From positions 1 through 51,627 of the forward strand of contig CADBWR010000022.1 of NCBI GenBank assembly GCA_902798425.1: DNA of 51,627 nucleotides, in the 5' to 3' direction. This document shows, piece after piece, positions 43,433 through 51,627 of this stretch (within the stretch, counting starts at the first letter, position 1; every line of letters begins with the position of its first letter). This DNA comes from an uncultured Bacteroidales bacterium. GTDB lineage: Bacteria > Bacteroidota > Bacteroidia > Bacteroidales > Bacteroidaceae. The notes below the pieces were generated by a model, which saw only the letters and a list, made by a program, of their open reading frames with translations, was not told the origin of the DNA and made no database searches. The position numbers and the translations under genes are program-made.

Positions 43433-43448
43433 TGTTTCACGTGGAACA
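43433..43448. promoter_or_regulatory. parS: parS site 2
   Basis: TGTTTCACGTGGAACA is an exact match (as reverse complement) to the parS variant TGTTCCACGTGAAACA bound by ParB/Spo0J. It lies between mnmG and apt, 572 bp from the end of site 1. Confidence 0.85.
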
Positions 43449-43458
43449 CAGCACTATC

Positions 43459-45378
43459 TTATCTTCCCAATAGTACTAACATAGCATTAACATCGCTGGG
43501 TGATACACCAGGAATTCTGCTCGCTTGTGCCAGCGTTTCTGGTTGTATTCGCTCTAATTTTTGACGAGCTTCCGTAGAAATAGCAGTCAGGTTAGGATAG
43601 TCGAATTTGCCTTTTATCTTGATGTTCTCCAGACGATGCATCTTTTCTGCTATCATTTGCTCACGTTCAATGTAGCCTTTATATTTGATGTGAATTTCTG
43701 CTGCTTCAGCAATTTCTTTTTTTCTGTTCGGCAACTTGTCGATGAGTTCTTTGAAATCCGGTATTATAGTCATTAACTTATCGAAATTCAATTCAGGGCG
43801 CACTACCAAGTCTTCCAGTTTACAGCCATAGACGAGTGGGGTAGAACCCAGCGACTCCAGAGAACCATTTACCTGTTTTGGCTTGATAGCATAATTCCTA
43901 CAATACTCTTCAATGTTTGCTATTGCCTGTTTTTTCTCCAACCACCAGTCGTAACGGTTACGTTTAGCAATACCTAACTTATAAGCTTTTTCTGTCAGGC
44001 GAGCATCCGCATCATCTTGACGCAGCAAGATACGGTATTCTGCTCTGGAGGTAAACATGCGGTAAGGTTCGTCTACTCCTTTTGTCACCAAGTCGTCCAC
44101 CAATACACCGATATAGGCTTCATCGCGTTTTAGTTCGAAGGAATGCCCGGTTGTGTCGGAGCCACTACCAGCTGAACCTGCCATAAGTGCAGCATTGATG
44201 CCTGCGAGAGTCCCTTGTCCACCAGCTTCTTCGTAGCCAGTAGTACCATTGACCTGTCCAGCCATAAAGAGTCCCGCTATTATTTTTGATTCCAAGGAGT
44301 GCTTTAACTGCGTTGGATCAAAGAAGTCGTACTCTATGGCATAGCCAGGTCGATATACTTTCAGGTCTCGAAGAGCAGGGATGTGCTTCAGTGCTGCTAT
44401 CTGTACGTCCATAGGAAGTGATGAAGAGAAGCCGTTCAGGTACATCTCGTTGGTATCCTCTCCTTCAGGTTCCAGGAACAACAAATGTTGTGGGCGATCT
44501 GGGAATGTAACTAATTTTGTTTCTATAGATGGACAGTAGCGTGGACCGATTGATTGTATCTGTCCGTTATAAAGAGGAGAGTCAGCCAGTCCACTACGCA
44601 GTGTCTTGTGGACCTCCTCATTGGTATAGCATACCCAACAGGGCAACTGCTGTAACGGACGTTGTTCACCCATATACGAGAATTTATAATAGCCGTTTTC
44701 ACCATCTTGCCTTTCCATATCCTCAAAGTGTACGCTACGCTTGTCGATGCGTACTGGTGTACCCGTCTTCATTCGTGCTGAACGGATGCCATGGCGGGTG
44801 ATGCTCTCGGTAAAATGGGGTACTGCTGGTTCTGCAATACGTCCGCCAGGAACCATCTTTCGTCCGATGTGCATCAAACCATTCAGAAAAGTTCCTGTAG
44901 TAATAATGACCGCCTTTGCTCTGATTTCGGCACCCCATATGGTTTTGACACCAACTACCCTGGTCTTGACGGGTGAACCGTCAGGCATGTTTTCTGTGAG
45001 GAGTTCATCGGCCTGGTCTTGCCAGATGTCGAGATGAGGCGTACTGTCAAGAACAGAACGCCATTTCCAGATAAATTTTCCTCTGTCGCACTGTGCTCTG
45101 GGGCTCCATACTGCAGGCCCTTTACTTCTGTTCAGCATCCGAAACTGGATAGCTGTAGCATCAGTGACCAATCCCATATTGCCGCCCAGTGCATCTATCT
45201 CCCTAACTATCTGTCCTTTGGCAATACCGCCAATAGCAGGATTGCACGACATCTGTGCAATCTTGTTCATATCCAACGTGACCAAGAGTGTCTTGGCACC
45301 CATATTGGCAGCGGCCGTTGCCGCTTCACAGCCTGCATGACCACCTCCTATTACTATAACATCGTATTTTAAAATCAT
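43459..45378 (-). CDS. mnmG: tRNA uridine-34 carboxymethylaminomethyl synthesis enzyme MnmG (GidA)
   Basis: 639 residues. The FAD-binding motif is VIGGGHAGCEAA at the N-terminus; GTFLNGLMHIG, RMKTGTP and the GQVNGTTGYEEAGGQG segment are family signatures. The C-terminal helical domain ends RIPGVSPSDVNAMLVLLGR. With MnmE it modifies wobble uridine 34 in several tRNAs. The gene is often origin-proximal in bacteria, which is of interest given the nearby parS sites. A -7 box lies 4 nt from the ATG. Confidence 0.97.
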   Translation of the reverse strand: MILKYDVIVIGGGHAGCEAATAAANMGAKTLLVTLDMNKIAQMSCNPAIGGIAKGQIVREIDALGGNMGLVTDATAIQFRMLNRSKGPAVWSPRAQCDRGKFIWKWRSVLDSTPHLDIWQDQADELLTENMPDGSPVKTRVVGVKTIWGAEIRAKAVIITTGTFLNGLMHIGRKMVPGGRIAEPAVPHFTESITRHGIRSARMKTGTPVRIDKRSVHFEDMERQDGENGYYKFSYMGEQRPLQQLPCWVCYTNEEVHKTLRSGLADSPLYNGQIQSIGPRYCPSIETKLVTFPDRPQHLLFLEPEGEDTNEMYLNGFSSSLPMDVQIAALKHIPALRDLKVYRPGYAIEYDFFDPTQLKHSLESKIIAGLFMAGQVNGTTGYEEAGGQGTLAGINAALMAGSAGSGSDTTGHSFELKRDEAYIGVLVDDLVTKGVDEPYRMFTSRAEYRILLRQDDADARLTEKAYKLGIAKRNRYDWWLEKKQAIANIEEYCRNYAIKPKQVNGSLESLGSTPLVYGCKLEDLVVRPELNFDKLMTIIPDFKELIDKLPNRKKEIAEAAEIHIKYKGYIEREQMIAEKMHRLENIKIKGKFDYPNLTAISTEARQKLERIQPETLAQASRIPGVSPSDVNAMLVLLGR

Positions 45379-45382
45379 GTCG

Positions 45383-45390
45383 CAAAGTTA
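45383..45390 (-). promoter_or_regulatory. -7 box at the mnmG start
   Basis: TAACTTTG on the minus strand, 4 nt before the ATG, implying a leaderless or nearly leaderless mnmG transcript. Confidence 0.5.
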
Positions 45391-45430
45391 CAAAGAACAG
45401 AGTGAAAAGCAAAATAAAAACCCATTTATT

Positions 45431-45793
45431 TTAATACATGGGGAAGTCTTCTATATGGTTTATTTCCGGTTGGCCCTCGTCAGGAGTGCCTACAACGGTA
45501 ATAGCATCAAGACGAATATCGTTGTTTATATGATAGAATTTCACATAATGATTAATAGCTGCTCTGAGGTTTCTTAGTTTCATGTAGTCAATCGCTTCTT
45601 CAGGATTTGTGAACAGGCGGTTGCGCCGTGTCTTCACCTCGACAAATACCAATACATCGCCCTTCTGAGCAATGATGTCAATATCGCGGTGTCCAGACTT
45701 CCAGTCGCGCTCAAGAATGGTGTAACCCTTCTGCAGCAGAAAGTCTGTTGCCTCTTGTTCACCCCAAGTGCCTAAGTCATTATGTGATGCCAT
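45431..45793 (-). CDS. YraN (UPF0102) family nuclease-like protein
   Basis: 120 residues with the restriction-endonuclease-like core of UPF0102: GEQEATDFLLQKGYTILERDWK, then RDIDIIAQKGDVLVFVEVKTR, giving the D...E-x-K metal-binding pattern. The cellular role of the family is unsettled; a nucleic-acid role is inferred. It lies 52 bp upstream of mnmG and has its own -7 box (TACCTTTG, complement of 45813-45820). Confidence 0.9.
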   Translation of the reverse strand: MASHNDLGTWGEQEATDFLLQKGYTILERDWKSGHRDIDIIAQKGDVLVFVEVKTRRNRLFTNPEEAIDYMKLRNLRAAINHYVKFYHINNDIRLDAITVVGTPDEGQPEINHIEDFPMY

Positions 45794-45812
45794 AATTCAT
45801 GATTATCGTTGA

Positions 45813-45820
45813 CAAAGGTA
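45813..45820 (-). promoter_or_regulatory. -7 box of the yraN gene
   Basis: TACCTTTG on the minus strand, 19 nt before the start codon. Confidence 0.55.
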
Positions 45821-45859
45821 CGAAATCTTTTGCAAAATATCCATTATTTACAGGAAAAA

Positions 45860-45891
45860 TTTGGGAAATTCATTAATATGTATTAATTTTG
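45860..45891 (+). promoter_or_regulatory. Promoter of the BACON-like lipoprotein gene
   Basis: TTTG (45860-45863), a 20-nt spacer and TAATTTTG (45884-45891). It argues for the start at 45954, because the longer frame from 45861 begins before the transcript. Confidence 0.7.
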
Positions 45892-45953
45892 CCATGTTAT
45901 TTGCTATTAAGGTACATTTAAAAATTTTCCATTTCAGAATAATAACTTGTAAG

Positions 45954-48035
45954 ATGAAAAAACTTACTTCCATTTTGCTGTTATCGCTGCTACTTTTTTC
46001 ATGTTTAAAAGATCATGAAAACGATTCACCATTGACGGGCGTAACCATAAGCGATGTTACCTTCACCTTTGATGAAACTCAAAAGGTCATTGATGTACAG
46101 TCGACCTTTACTAATATCTCGGCAAAGATTATTGATACCAAAACCAATGAAACAGCTTCTTGGCTGACAGTTAAACTGGCTAAAGGAAAGCTAACACTTA
46201 ATACGGAGGAAAATACCACTATCTGTGATCGTCAAGCTAAGGTTACGCTCTATATGGATGGCAGTCGTGAACATGTCAGCAATCCTGATTTGGAAGTGTC
46301 TTTCCTTGTTACGCAAAAGATGAATGACCAGTTTGAGGGTCTTAACATCTCAGAAGTGGTTATGGACTATCTTGCTGGCGACTCGACGATAGTGCTAGGA
46401 AAGACTATCCAAAAAGCAAAGATTGACGTGCAGAGTGTTGATGGCGTATCAGATGTCAGATGGTGTACTGCGCGTCTTAATACCAGTACTGAATTGAATG
46501 TCAAGGTTACTGAGCATAAGGCGCGAGGCGTTCGTCAGGCACTTATCCGCCTGTTGCCTAATAGCAATAAGACTCCTATTGATTCTCTGACAGCCACTAC
46601 TGTTTTTCTCGTTACCCAAAATCAGAATGCCGTCTTTGAGGGTGTTGATTCCACTGATGTTATGTTGTCCTCCGACGCCTGCACGCATACGCTGATTCTT
46701 CATAGCGAGCCCACAGGTATTAAGTCGCTGATGGTAGATAGCGCCACCAACGCCTCACCCAAGTGGCTTTCTGTCAAGTTCGAAGAAAAGGCGGTGAAAT
46801 TCACCGCTACGTCTAATGCCAGCATGTCAGACCGCAAGGCTACCGTGACGTTATATTATCCAAACGGTACGGTAATAGATAGTAATACCGTCAAGATGAC
46901 GTTCAATGTCCGTCAGAAAAAGAAAGACCAGATTGTTTTGGAGAAGAAGTCGCTGACGTTATCTTATGAAGCGCAGGCTGTCGAGATGTCTGTGACGAGC
47001 AATGTGGGTATTAATATTCAGGGCAAGGCCATCGACGAGCAGCGTATCAGTATTTCCGGTTATCATATTGAAGGTACAACTCACAAAATCATCCTTAATG
47101 TCAGGGAAAACAAGACAGAGAGTGTCTTCAAGGATACGCTACACTTAGTGGGCAGTGGTAATAGTGGCGTGAAAGCCGATTTGCTTATTACGCAGAAGAC
47201 CAATCCTACCATCACCTTGTTTGAAGGCGAAGAGAAAGAGTGGAGTTTCAGAAAAGATGGTGGTGTCTTCCAGTTGCTGGTCAGTACCTTGACCCCAAAC
47301 TATAAGATAGAGAAAAAAGCTTCGTGGATATCCATTGGCGCTAAGACACGACAGAGCCAGGGCAAATATTACCATTCTGTTACCGTTAGGGAGTATGCTG
47401 GCGAAGGACCACTTCGTACAGACACCATCTACGTAAAGAATGATGAGGTAACGCAGAAGTTTGTTGTCTCGCAAGACAAGTATCTCTACCTGTCTGAGGC
47501 GAATATCAAGATGGAAGTGGGCGAGGAGCACCAGTTGAGGTTTACCAACAAAACGACAAACGCTGTTACTTGGAAGAGTACCGACGCTAAGGTGGCCTCG
47601 GTCAGCGACAAAGGATTGGTGACAGCCTTGAAGCGTGGTACTACACAAGTTAAAGTGTCAATAGGTAAATACAATGGTATTGACGATTACGCTGATGTCT
47701 GCACCATAAAAGTATATGATGCTTCTGATAGTGTTCTCATCACTCGCGATTACGGCAGCTATGAGAAGACCAATGGCTATGTCACAGCACATTGTCCTAT
47801 TACCATCAGCAATATTTATAAGGAGGCCATCACTCTGGAATCTGTTAAGATAGTTGATAATAATGACAATTCTGTCACTTGGCCGACCAGTCCTACCATC
47901 AATCGGAATGTCATCAAGAAAGGTGGCAGTCTGACTGTAACTTTCCCTCAGATAACCAATTATTATAAACCAAAGGTATCTATTTTGTTTACTACTGCTA
48001 ATGGTATGGAATACACGAAAGAAGTGGATTATTAG
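45954..48035 (+). CDS. Surface lipoprotein with BACON-like repeats and a Big_2 domain
   Basis: 693 residues. The lipobox is LLFSC with Cys17, followed by LKDHEND. Three to four repeats of about 95 residues follow (from about 25 to 360). Each ends in a strand like FLVTQKMNDQFEG, FLVTQNQNAVFEG or FNVRQKKKDQ, and two have a Trp-Leu strand (ASWLTVKL, PKWLSVKF), as in BACON domains. Further beta domains occupy about 360-530, then a Big_2 domain (about 540-615; TWKSTDAKVASVSDKGLVTALKRGTTQVKV) and a C-terminal domain. BACON domains are common in gut Bacteroidota surface proteins. It is monocistronic with its own promoter and terminator; the ligand is unknown. Confidence 0.82.
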   Translation: MKKLTSILLLSLLLFSCLKDHENDSPLTGVTISDVTFTFDETQKVIDVQSTFTNISAKIIDTKTNETASWLTVKLAKGKLTLNTEENTTICDRQAKVTLYMDGSREHVSNPDLEVSFLVTQKMNDQFEGLNISEVVMDYLAGDSTIVLGKTIQKAKIDVQSVDGVSDVRWCTARLNTSTELNVKVTEHKARGVRQALIRLLPNSNKTPIDSLTATTVFLVTQNQNAVFEGVDSTDVMLSSDACTHTLILHSEPTGIKSLMVDSATNASPKWLSVKFEEKAVKFTATSNASMSDRKATVTLYYPNGTVIDSNTVKMTFNVRQKKKDQIVLEKKSLTLSYEAQAVEMSVTSNVGINIQGKAIDEQRISISGYHIEGTTHKIILNVRENKTESVFKDTLHLVGSGNSGVKADLLITQKTNPTITLFEGEEKEWSFRKDGGVFQLLVSTLTPNYKIEKKASWISIGAKTRQSQGKYYHSVTVREYAGEGPLRTDTIYVKNDEVTQKFVVSQDKYLYLSEANIKMEVGEEHQLRFTNKTTNAVTWKSTDAKVASVSDKGLVTALKRGTTQVKVSIGKYNGIDDYADVCTIKVYDASDSVLITRDYGSYEKTNGYVTAHCPITISNIYKEAITLESVKIVDNNDNSVTWPTSPTINRNVIKKGGSLTVTFPQITNYYKPKVSILFTTANGMEYTKEVDY

Positions 48036-48057
48036 TACAAGTATCTTACACAGAATA

Positions 48058-48102
48058 GCACCTACTTTGCCATGTGATTTGCAAAGTAGGTGCATTTTTT
48101 TT
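48058..48102 (+). terminator. Strong intrinsic terminator
   Basis: GCACCTACTTTGC / GCAAAGTAGGTGC, a perfect 13-bp stem with a 10-nt loop and then ATTTTTTTT. It separates the lipoprotein gene from frdCAB. Confidence 0.92.
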
Positions 48103-48111
48103 CAAAAACGC

Positions 48112-48142
48112 TTGCCAATTTAATAATTTTGTAGTAATTTTG
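48112..48142 (+). promoter_or_regulatory. frdCAB promoter
   Basis: TTG (48112-48114), a 20-nt spacer and TAATTTTG (48135-48142). A second TAATTTTG lies 11 bp upstream at 48124-48131. The leader is about 60 nt and contains an ACGTGCCCGCACGT hairpin (about 48151-48164). Confidence 0.65.
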
Positions 48143-48206
48143 TAGCCCCAACGTGCCCGCACGTACCTATTATCGAGTATTTATTTTAATTTTAATTCAA
48201 TATTTT

Positions 48207-48956
48207 ATGTGGTTATTCAATTCATCAATTGGTCGTAAGGTTGTAATGTCAGTTACAGGCTTAGCGTTGATTCTGTTCCTGACATTCCACGGTTGCATGA
48301 ACATTGTTGCGCTCTTCTCTGGCAAGGCTTACAACATGATTTGCGAAATGCTGGGTGCCAACTGGTATGCCATCGTGGCAACACTGGGTCTGGCTGCTTT
48401 AGCAGTTATTCACATCGTTTTTGCGTTCATCTTGACCGCACAGAATCGTACCGCTCGTGGCTCTTCTCGCTACGATGTGGCTACTACGGTAAATGCTGGC
48501 AAGGTGGAGTGGGCCTCTAAGAACATGCTCGTTCTGGGACTCATCATCCTGGTTGGTCTGGTGCTGCACCTGAAGGATTTCTGGTACAACATGATGTTCG
48601 CCGAAATTGTAGGTATGGAGACTAAGCTGAGTCCTACAGACGGCTTTGGCTGGATCGTCGAGACTTTTTCAAACCCTGTGTTTGTAGTGCTTTATCTCGT
48701 TTGGTTCTGCGCCATCTGGTTCCACTTGGCTCACGGCTTCTGGTCAGCTATGCAGACCCTGGGTGTCAGCGGTAAGGTATGGCAGAAACGCTGGAACTGC
48801 ATCGGTCTTATCTATGTTACACTGCTCATGCTGGGCTTCGCAGCAGTAGTATTGGGCTTTGCTTTCGGCTGTGCTCCTTCACTCCAGTGCGCTGATGCTG
48901 ACTGCTGTCAGCAGGCTATCGAGTGTTGCAAAGAGGCTGCTGAATGCTGCAAGTAA
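48207..48956 (+). CDS. frdC: Fumarate reductase / succinate dehydrogenase cytochrome b subunit
   Basis: 249 residues, five membrane helices, the dihaem single-subunit anchor of Wolinella-type quinol:fumarate reductase. Candidate haem histidines are His28, His69, His121 and His173 or His176. The start at 48207 (MWLFNSSIGRK) is preferred over the upstream 48153 frame because it falls after the leader and fits relatives. The C-terminal tail is odd: eight cysteines in the last 28 residues, with CC pairs at 233/234, 240/241 and 247/248, exactly seven apart. It is the first gene of frdCAB, 25 bp before frdA. Confidence 0.93.
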   Translation: MWLFNSSIGRKVVMSVTGLALILFLTFHGCMNIVALFSGKAYNMICEMLGANWYAIVATLGLAALAVIHIVFAFILTAQNRTARGSSRYDVATTVNAGKVEWASKNMLVLGLIILVGLVLHLKDFWYNMMFAEIVGMETKLSPTDGFGWIVETFSNPVFVVLYLVWFCAIWFHLAHGFWSAMQTLGVSGKVWQKRWNCIGLIYVTLLMLGFAAVVLGFAFGCAPSLQCADADCCQQAIECCKEAAECCK

Positions 48957-48981
48957 TTATCAATTGTAAATTATCAGAATT

Positions 48982-50961
48982 ATGGCTAAAGTATTAGATT
49001 CAAAGATTCCCGCAGGTCCAGTACCTGAGAAATGGAAAGAATATAAGGCTCACCAGCGCTTGGTTAACCCCAAGAACAAGCTGAAGCTCGACGTGATAGT
49101 GGTAGGTACCGGTCTGGCTGGTGCTTCTGCTGCTGCATCACTCGGTGAGATGGGCTTCAACGTGATTAACCTGTGCATTCAGGACTCTCCCCGTCGCGCT
49201 CACTCTATCGCCGCTCAGGGTGGTATCAACGCTGCTAAGTGCTATCAGAACGATGGTGACTCTGTCTATCGTCTGTTCTACGATACCGTAAAGGGTGGTG
49301 ACTATCGTGCTCGCGAGGCTAACGTTTATCGTCTGGCTGAGGTATCAAACAATATTATCGACCAGTGCGTAGCTCAGGGCGTTCCTTTCGCTCGTGAGTA
49401 TGGTGGTATGCTGGCCAACCGTTCTTTCGGTGGTGCTCAGGTAAGTCGTACATTCTACGCTAAGGGTCAGACCGGTCAGCAGCTGCTGCTGGGTGCCTAC
49501 AGTTCACTGAGTTGCCAGGTAAATGCCGGTAAGGTAAAGCTCTACACCCGTTATGAAATGGAAGACGTGGTTATCGTTGACGGTCGCGCTCGTGGTATCA
49601 TCGCCAAGAATCTCGTTACCGGTCAGTTGGAGCGTTTCAGCGCCAATGCCGTAGTTATCGCTACTGGTGGATATGGTAACACCTACTTCCTTTCTACTAA
49701 CGCTATGGGATGTAACTGTACCGCAGCTGTACAGTGCTATCGTAAGGGTGCTTATTTTGCAAACCCATCATACGTTCAGATTCACCCAACATGTATCCCC
49801 GTTCACGGCGACAAGCAGTCTAAGCTGACGCTGATGTCTGAGTCGCTGCGTAACGACGGTCGTATCTGGGTGCCCAAGAAACTGGAGGATGCCAAGGCTC
49901 TGCAGGCTGGTACCAAGCAGGGTTGGGAGATTCCCGAAGAGGATCGCGACTACTATCTGGAGCGCCGTTATCCCGCCTTCGGTAACCTCGTTCCCCGTGA
50001 CGTGGCCTCTCGTGCCGCTAAGGAGCGCTGCGACAAGGGCTTCGGCGTGAACAACACCGGTCTGGCCGTGTTCCTCGACTTCTCTGAGTCCATCAACCGT
50101 TTGGGTCTCGACGTCATCATGCAGCGTTACGGCAACCTCTTCGAGATGTACGAGGAGATTACCGACGTATTCCCTGGCGATGTTGCTAACGAGATCAATG
50201 GCGTGAAGTACTACAAGCCTATGATGATCTATCCCGCTATCCACTACACCATGGGTGGTATCTGGGTTGACTATGAGCTGCAGACCACTATCCCCGGTCT
50301 GTTCGCTATCGGTGAGTGTAACTTCTCTGATCACGGTGCTAACCGTCTGGGTGCTTCTGCACTGATGCAGGGTCTGGCCGATGGTTACTTCGTACTGCCT
50401 TACACCATCCAGAACTATCTGGCCGATCAGGCTGTATGGCCTAAGGTTTCTACCGATCTGCCTGAGTTCGCTGAGGCTGAGAAGGCCGTTGACGCTGAGC
50501 TCACACGTCTGCTGAACATCAAGGGTAAGCGTTCTGTCGACTCTATCCATAAGGAGCTGGGTCACATCATGTGGGAGTATGTAGGTATGGGTCGCACCGC
50601 TGAGGGCCTGAAGGAAGGTCTGAAGAAGATGCACGAGCTCGAGAAGGAGTTCGATACCAACCTCTTCGTTCCTGGTACTAAGGAAGGTCTGAACATTGAG
50701 CTTGACAAGGCTATCCACCTGCGTGACTTCTTCACCATGGGTCAGCTTGTAGCTTTCGACGCTCTCTCTCGTAACGAGTCTTGCGGTGGTCACTTCCGCG
50801 AGGAGTATCAGACCGAGGAAGGCGAGGCTAAGCGCGATGACGAGAACTACTTCTACGTAGGCTGCTGGGAGTACAAAGGCAAGGGCAACGAGCCTGAGCT
50901 CATCAAGGAGCCGCTGGAGTATGAGGCTATCAAGGTACAGACACGTAACTATAAGAACTAA
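48982..50961 (+). CDS. frdA: Fumarate reductase / succinate dehydrogenase flavoprotein subunit
   Basis: 659 residues. The FAD-binding dinucleotide fold is [19 protein letters not shown], the covalent-FAD histidine region is [15 protein letters not shown], and the substrate region is HPTCIPVHG, with [12 protein letters not shown] and [18 protein letters not shown] later. It reduces fumarate to succinate as the last step of the succinate pathway, with electrons from menaquinol via FrdC and FrdB. Codon choice is strongly biased (GGT, CGT, AAG, CTG), as in highly expressed genes. The frdB gene follows after 6 bp. Confidence 0.97.
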   Translation: MAKVLDSKIPAGPVPEKWKEYKAHQRLVNPKNKLKLDVIVVGTGLAGASAAASLGEMGFNVINLCIQDSPRRAHSIAAQGGINAAKCYQNDGDSVYRLFYDTVKGGDYRAREANVYRLAEVSNNIIDQCVAQGVPFAREYGGMLANRSFGGAQVSRTFYAKGQTGQQLLLGAYSSLSCQVNAGKVKLYTRYEMEDVVIVDGRARGIIAKNLVTGQLERFSANAVVIATGGYGNTYFLSTNAMGCNCTAAVQCYRKGAYFANPSYVQIHPTCIPVHGDKQSKLTLMSESLRNDGRIWVPKKLEDAKALQAGTKQGWEIPEEDRDYYLERRYPAFGNLVPRDVASRAAKERCDKGFGVNNTGLAVFLDFSESINRLGLDVIMQRYGNLFEMYEEITDVFPGDVANEINGVKYYKPMMIYPAIHYTMGGIWVDYELQTTIPGLFAIGECNFSDHGANRLGASALMQGLADGYFVLPYTIQNYLADQAVWPKVSTDLPEFAEAEKAVDAELTRLLNIKGKRSVDSIHKELGHIMWEYVGMGRTAEGLKEGLKKMHELEKEFDTNLFVPGTKEGLNIELDKAIHLRDFFTMGQLVAFDALSRNESCGGHFREEYQTEEGEAKRDDENYFYVGCWEYKGKGNEPELIKEPLEYEAIKVQTRNYKN

Positions 50962-50967
50962 GGAATT

Positions 50968-51627
50968 ATGGCAAAGAATATTTCATTTACAATAAAGTTC
51001 TGGCGCCAGAACGGCCCCAAGGACCAGGGACATTTCGACACCCACGAGATGCACGATATCCCCGATGACACCTCTTTCCTGGAGATGCTTGACATCCTGA
51101 ACGAGGAGCTCATCAACGAAGGCAAGGAGCCCTTCGTGTTCGACCACGACTGCCGCGAGGGTATCTGCGGTATGTGTTCACTGTATATTAATGGTACGCC
51201 TCATGGCAAGACAGAGCGCGGTGCTACCACCTGTCAGCTCTACATGCGCCGCTTCAACGATGGCGATGTTATCACCGTTGAGCCTTGGCGCTCAGCAGCC
51301 TTCCCTGTGATCAAGGACTGTATGGTTGACCGTAATGCCTTCGATAAGATCATCCAGGCTGGCGGCTACACCACCATCCGTACCGGTCAGGCTCAGGATG
51401 CTAACGCCATCCTGATTCCTAAGGAGGATGCCGACGAGGCTATGGACTGCGCTTCTTGCATCGGCTGTGGCGCTTGCGTAGCAGCTTGTAAGAACGGTTC
51501 TGCCATGCTCTTCGTATCGTCTAAGGTTTCTCAGCTCGCCCTGCTTCCCCAGGGTCGCGTAGAGGCTGCCCGTCGTGTGAAGAACATGATTGCCAAGATG
51601 GACGAGCTCGGCTTCGGTAACTGCACC
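50968..51627 (+). CDS. frdB: Fumarate reductase / succinate dehydrogenase iron-sulfur subunit (cut by window end)
   Basis: The first 220 codons are present and the stop lies beyond the window. The [2Fe-2S] ligands are in [13 protein letters not shown] with a later Cys in TTCQLYMRR. The ferredoxin-like [17 protein letters not shown] supplies [4Fe-4S]/[3Fe-4S] ligands. It passes electrons from the FrdC haems to FrdA. Start ATG 50968 is the only one consistent with the family N-terminus ([14 protein letters not shown]). Confidence 0.95.
   Translation, partial: MAKNISFTIKFWRQNGPKDQGHFDTHEMHDIPDDTSFLEMLDILNEELINEGKEPFVFDHDCREGICGMCSLYINGTPHGKTERGATTCQLYMRRFNDGDVITVEPWRSAAFPVIKDCMVDRNAFDKIIQAGGYTTIRTGQAQDANAILIPKEDADEAMDCASCIGCGACVAACKNGSAMLFVSSKVSQLALLPQGRVEAARRVKNMIAKMDELGFGNCT

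Noticed and set aside
43459-45378. mnmG itself marking the origin, as in Gammaproteobacteria
   Set aside because: Its flanks have no DnaA-box cluster; the boxes are 11 kb away, so only the parS sites and the separate cluster are reported.
45861-45953. N-terminal extension of the lipoprotein
   Set aside because: It begins at or before the promoter and would bury the lipobox 48 residues inside the protein.

Overview
The window looks like a chromosomal segment of a xylan-degrading Prevotellaceae bacterium (Bacteroidota; Prevotella/Xylanibacter/Segatella type). The evidence is promoters with the Bacteroidetes -7 box TAnnTTTG about 20 nt after a TTTG/TTG box, absence of strong Shine-Dalgarno sites, a xylan cluster resembling the xyn genes of Prevotella bryantii, a PorZ-like type IX secretion component, C-terminal tails typical of Prevotella surface proteins, and a three-subunit fumarate reductase. 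No rRNA, tRNA, CRISPR array, transposase or integrase was recognised.

Layout. 1-821 is gene-free and repeat-rich. 0.8-6.5 kb is a xylan locus: a secreted SASA-type acetylesterase facing away from a transporter / GH10 xylanase / GH43 xylosidase operon. 6.6-8.7 kb holds an M16 peptidase with a BRO-N protein. 8.7-10.2 kb holds a candidate small RNA, a small secreted protein and a structured repeat element. 10.2-16.5 kb carries a PfkB kinase, a flavodiiron protein, YchF, a four-helix-bundle gene framed by inverted heptamer arrays, a damaged lgt and an orphan histidine kinase. 16.5-21.2 kb holds mutS and a large secreted Ig-like protein on the minus strand. 21.6-31.2 kb runs plus: leuS, a YitT-RdgB fusion, porZ, a membrane glycosyltransferase-like protein, GtrA and a CotH-like protein. 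31.2-34.1 kb holds nadA, a cluster of DnaA-box-like sites and a double-esterase fusion. 34.5-39 kb holds an RNA methyltransferase, polA and ispB. 39-45.8 kb is a minus-strand housekeeping run (yraN, mnmG, apt, uvrC, dtd, a small membrane protein, mazG-like, deoC). 45.9-51.6 kb has a BACON-like lipoprotein and frdCAB, with frdB cut by the window end.

How parts fit. The exported xylanase, transporter and cytosolic xylosidase form an outside-to-inside xylan pathway, with the esterases removing acetyl groups; fumarate reductase fits succinate-producing fermentation. Most striking: (i) a DnaA-box cluster at 32.36-32.62 kb and, 10 kb away, two parS-like 16-mers bracketing apt, which together suggest an origin-proximal region; (ii) a family of elements built from inverted arrays of 7-11 bp tandem repeats, three of them next to a 21-bp repeat, one enclosing the four-helix-bundle gene; (iii) an lgt whose 5' end is disrupted beside such an array; (iv) an unannotated candidate small RNA at 8.8-8.96 kb.
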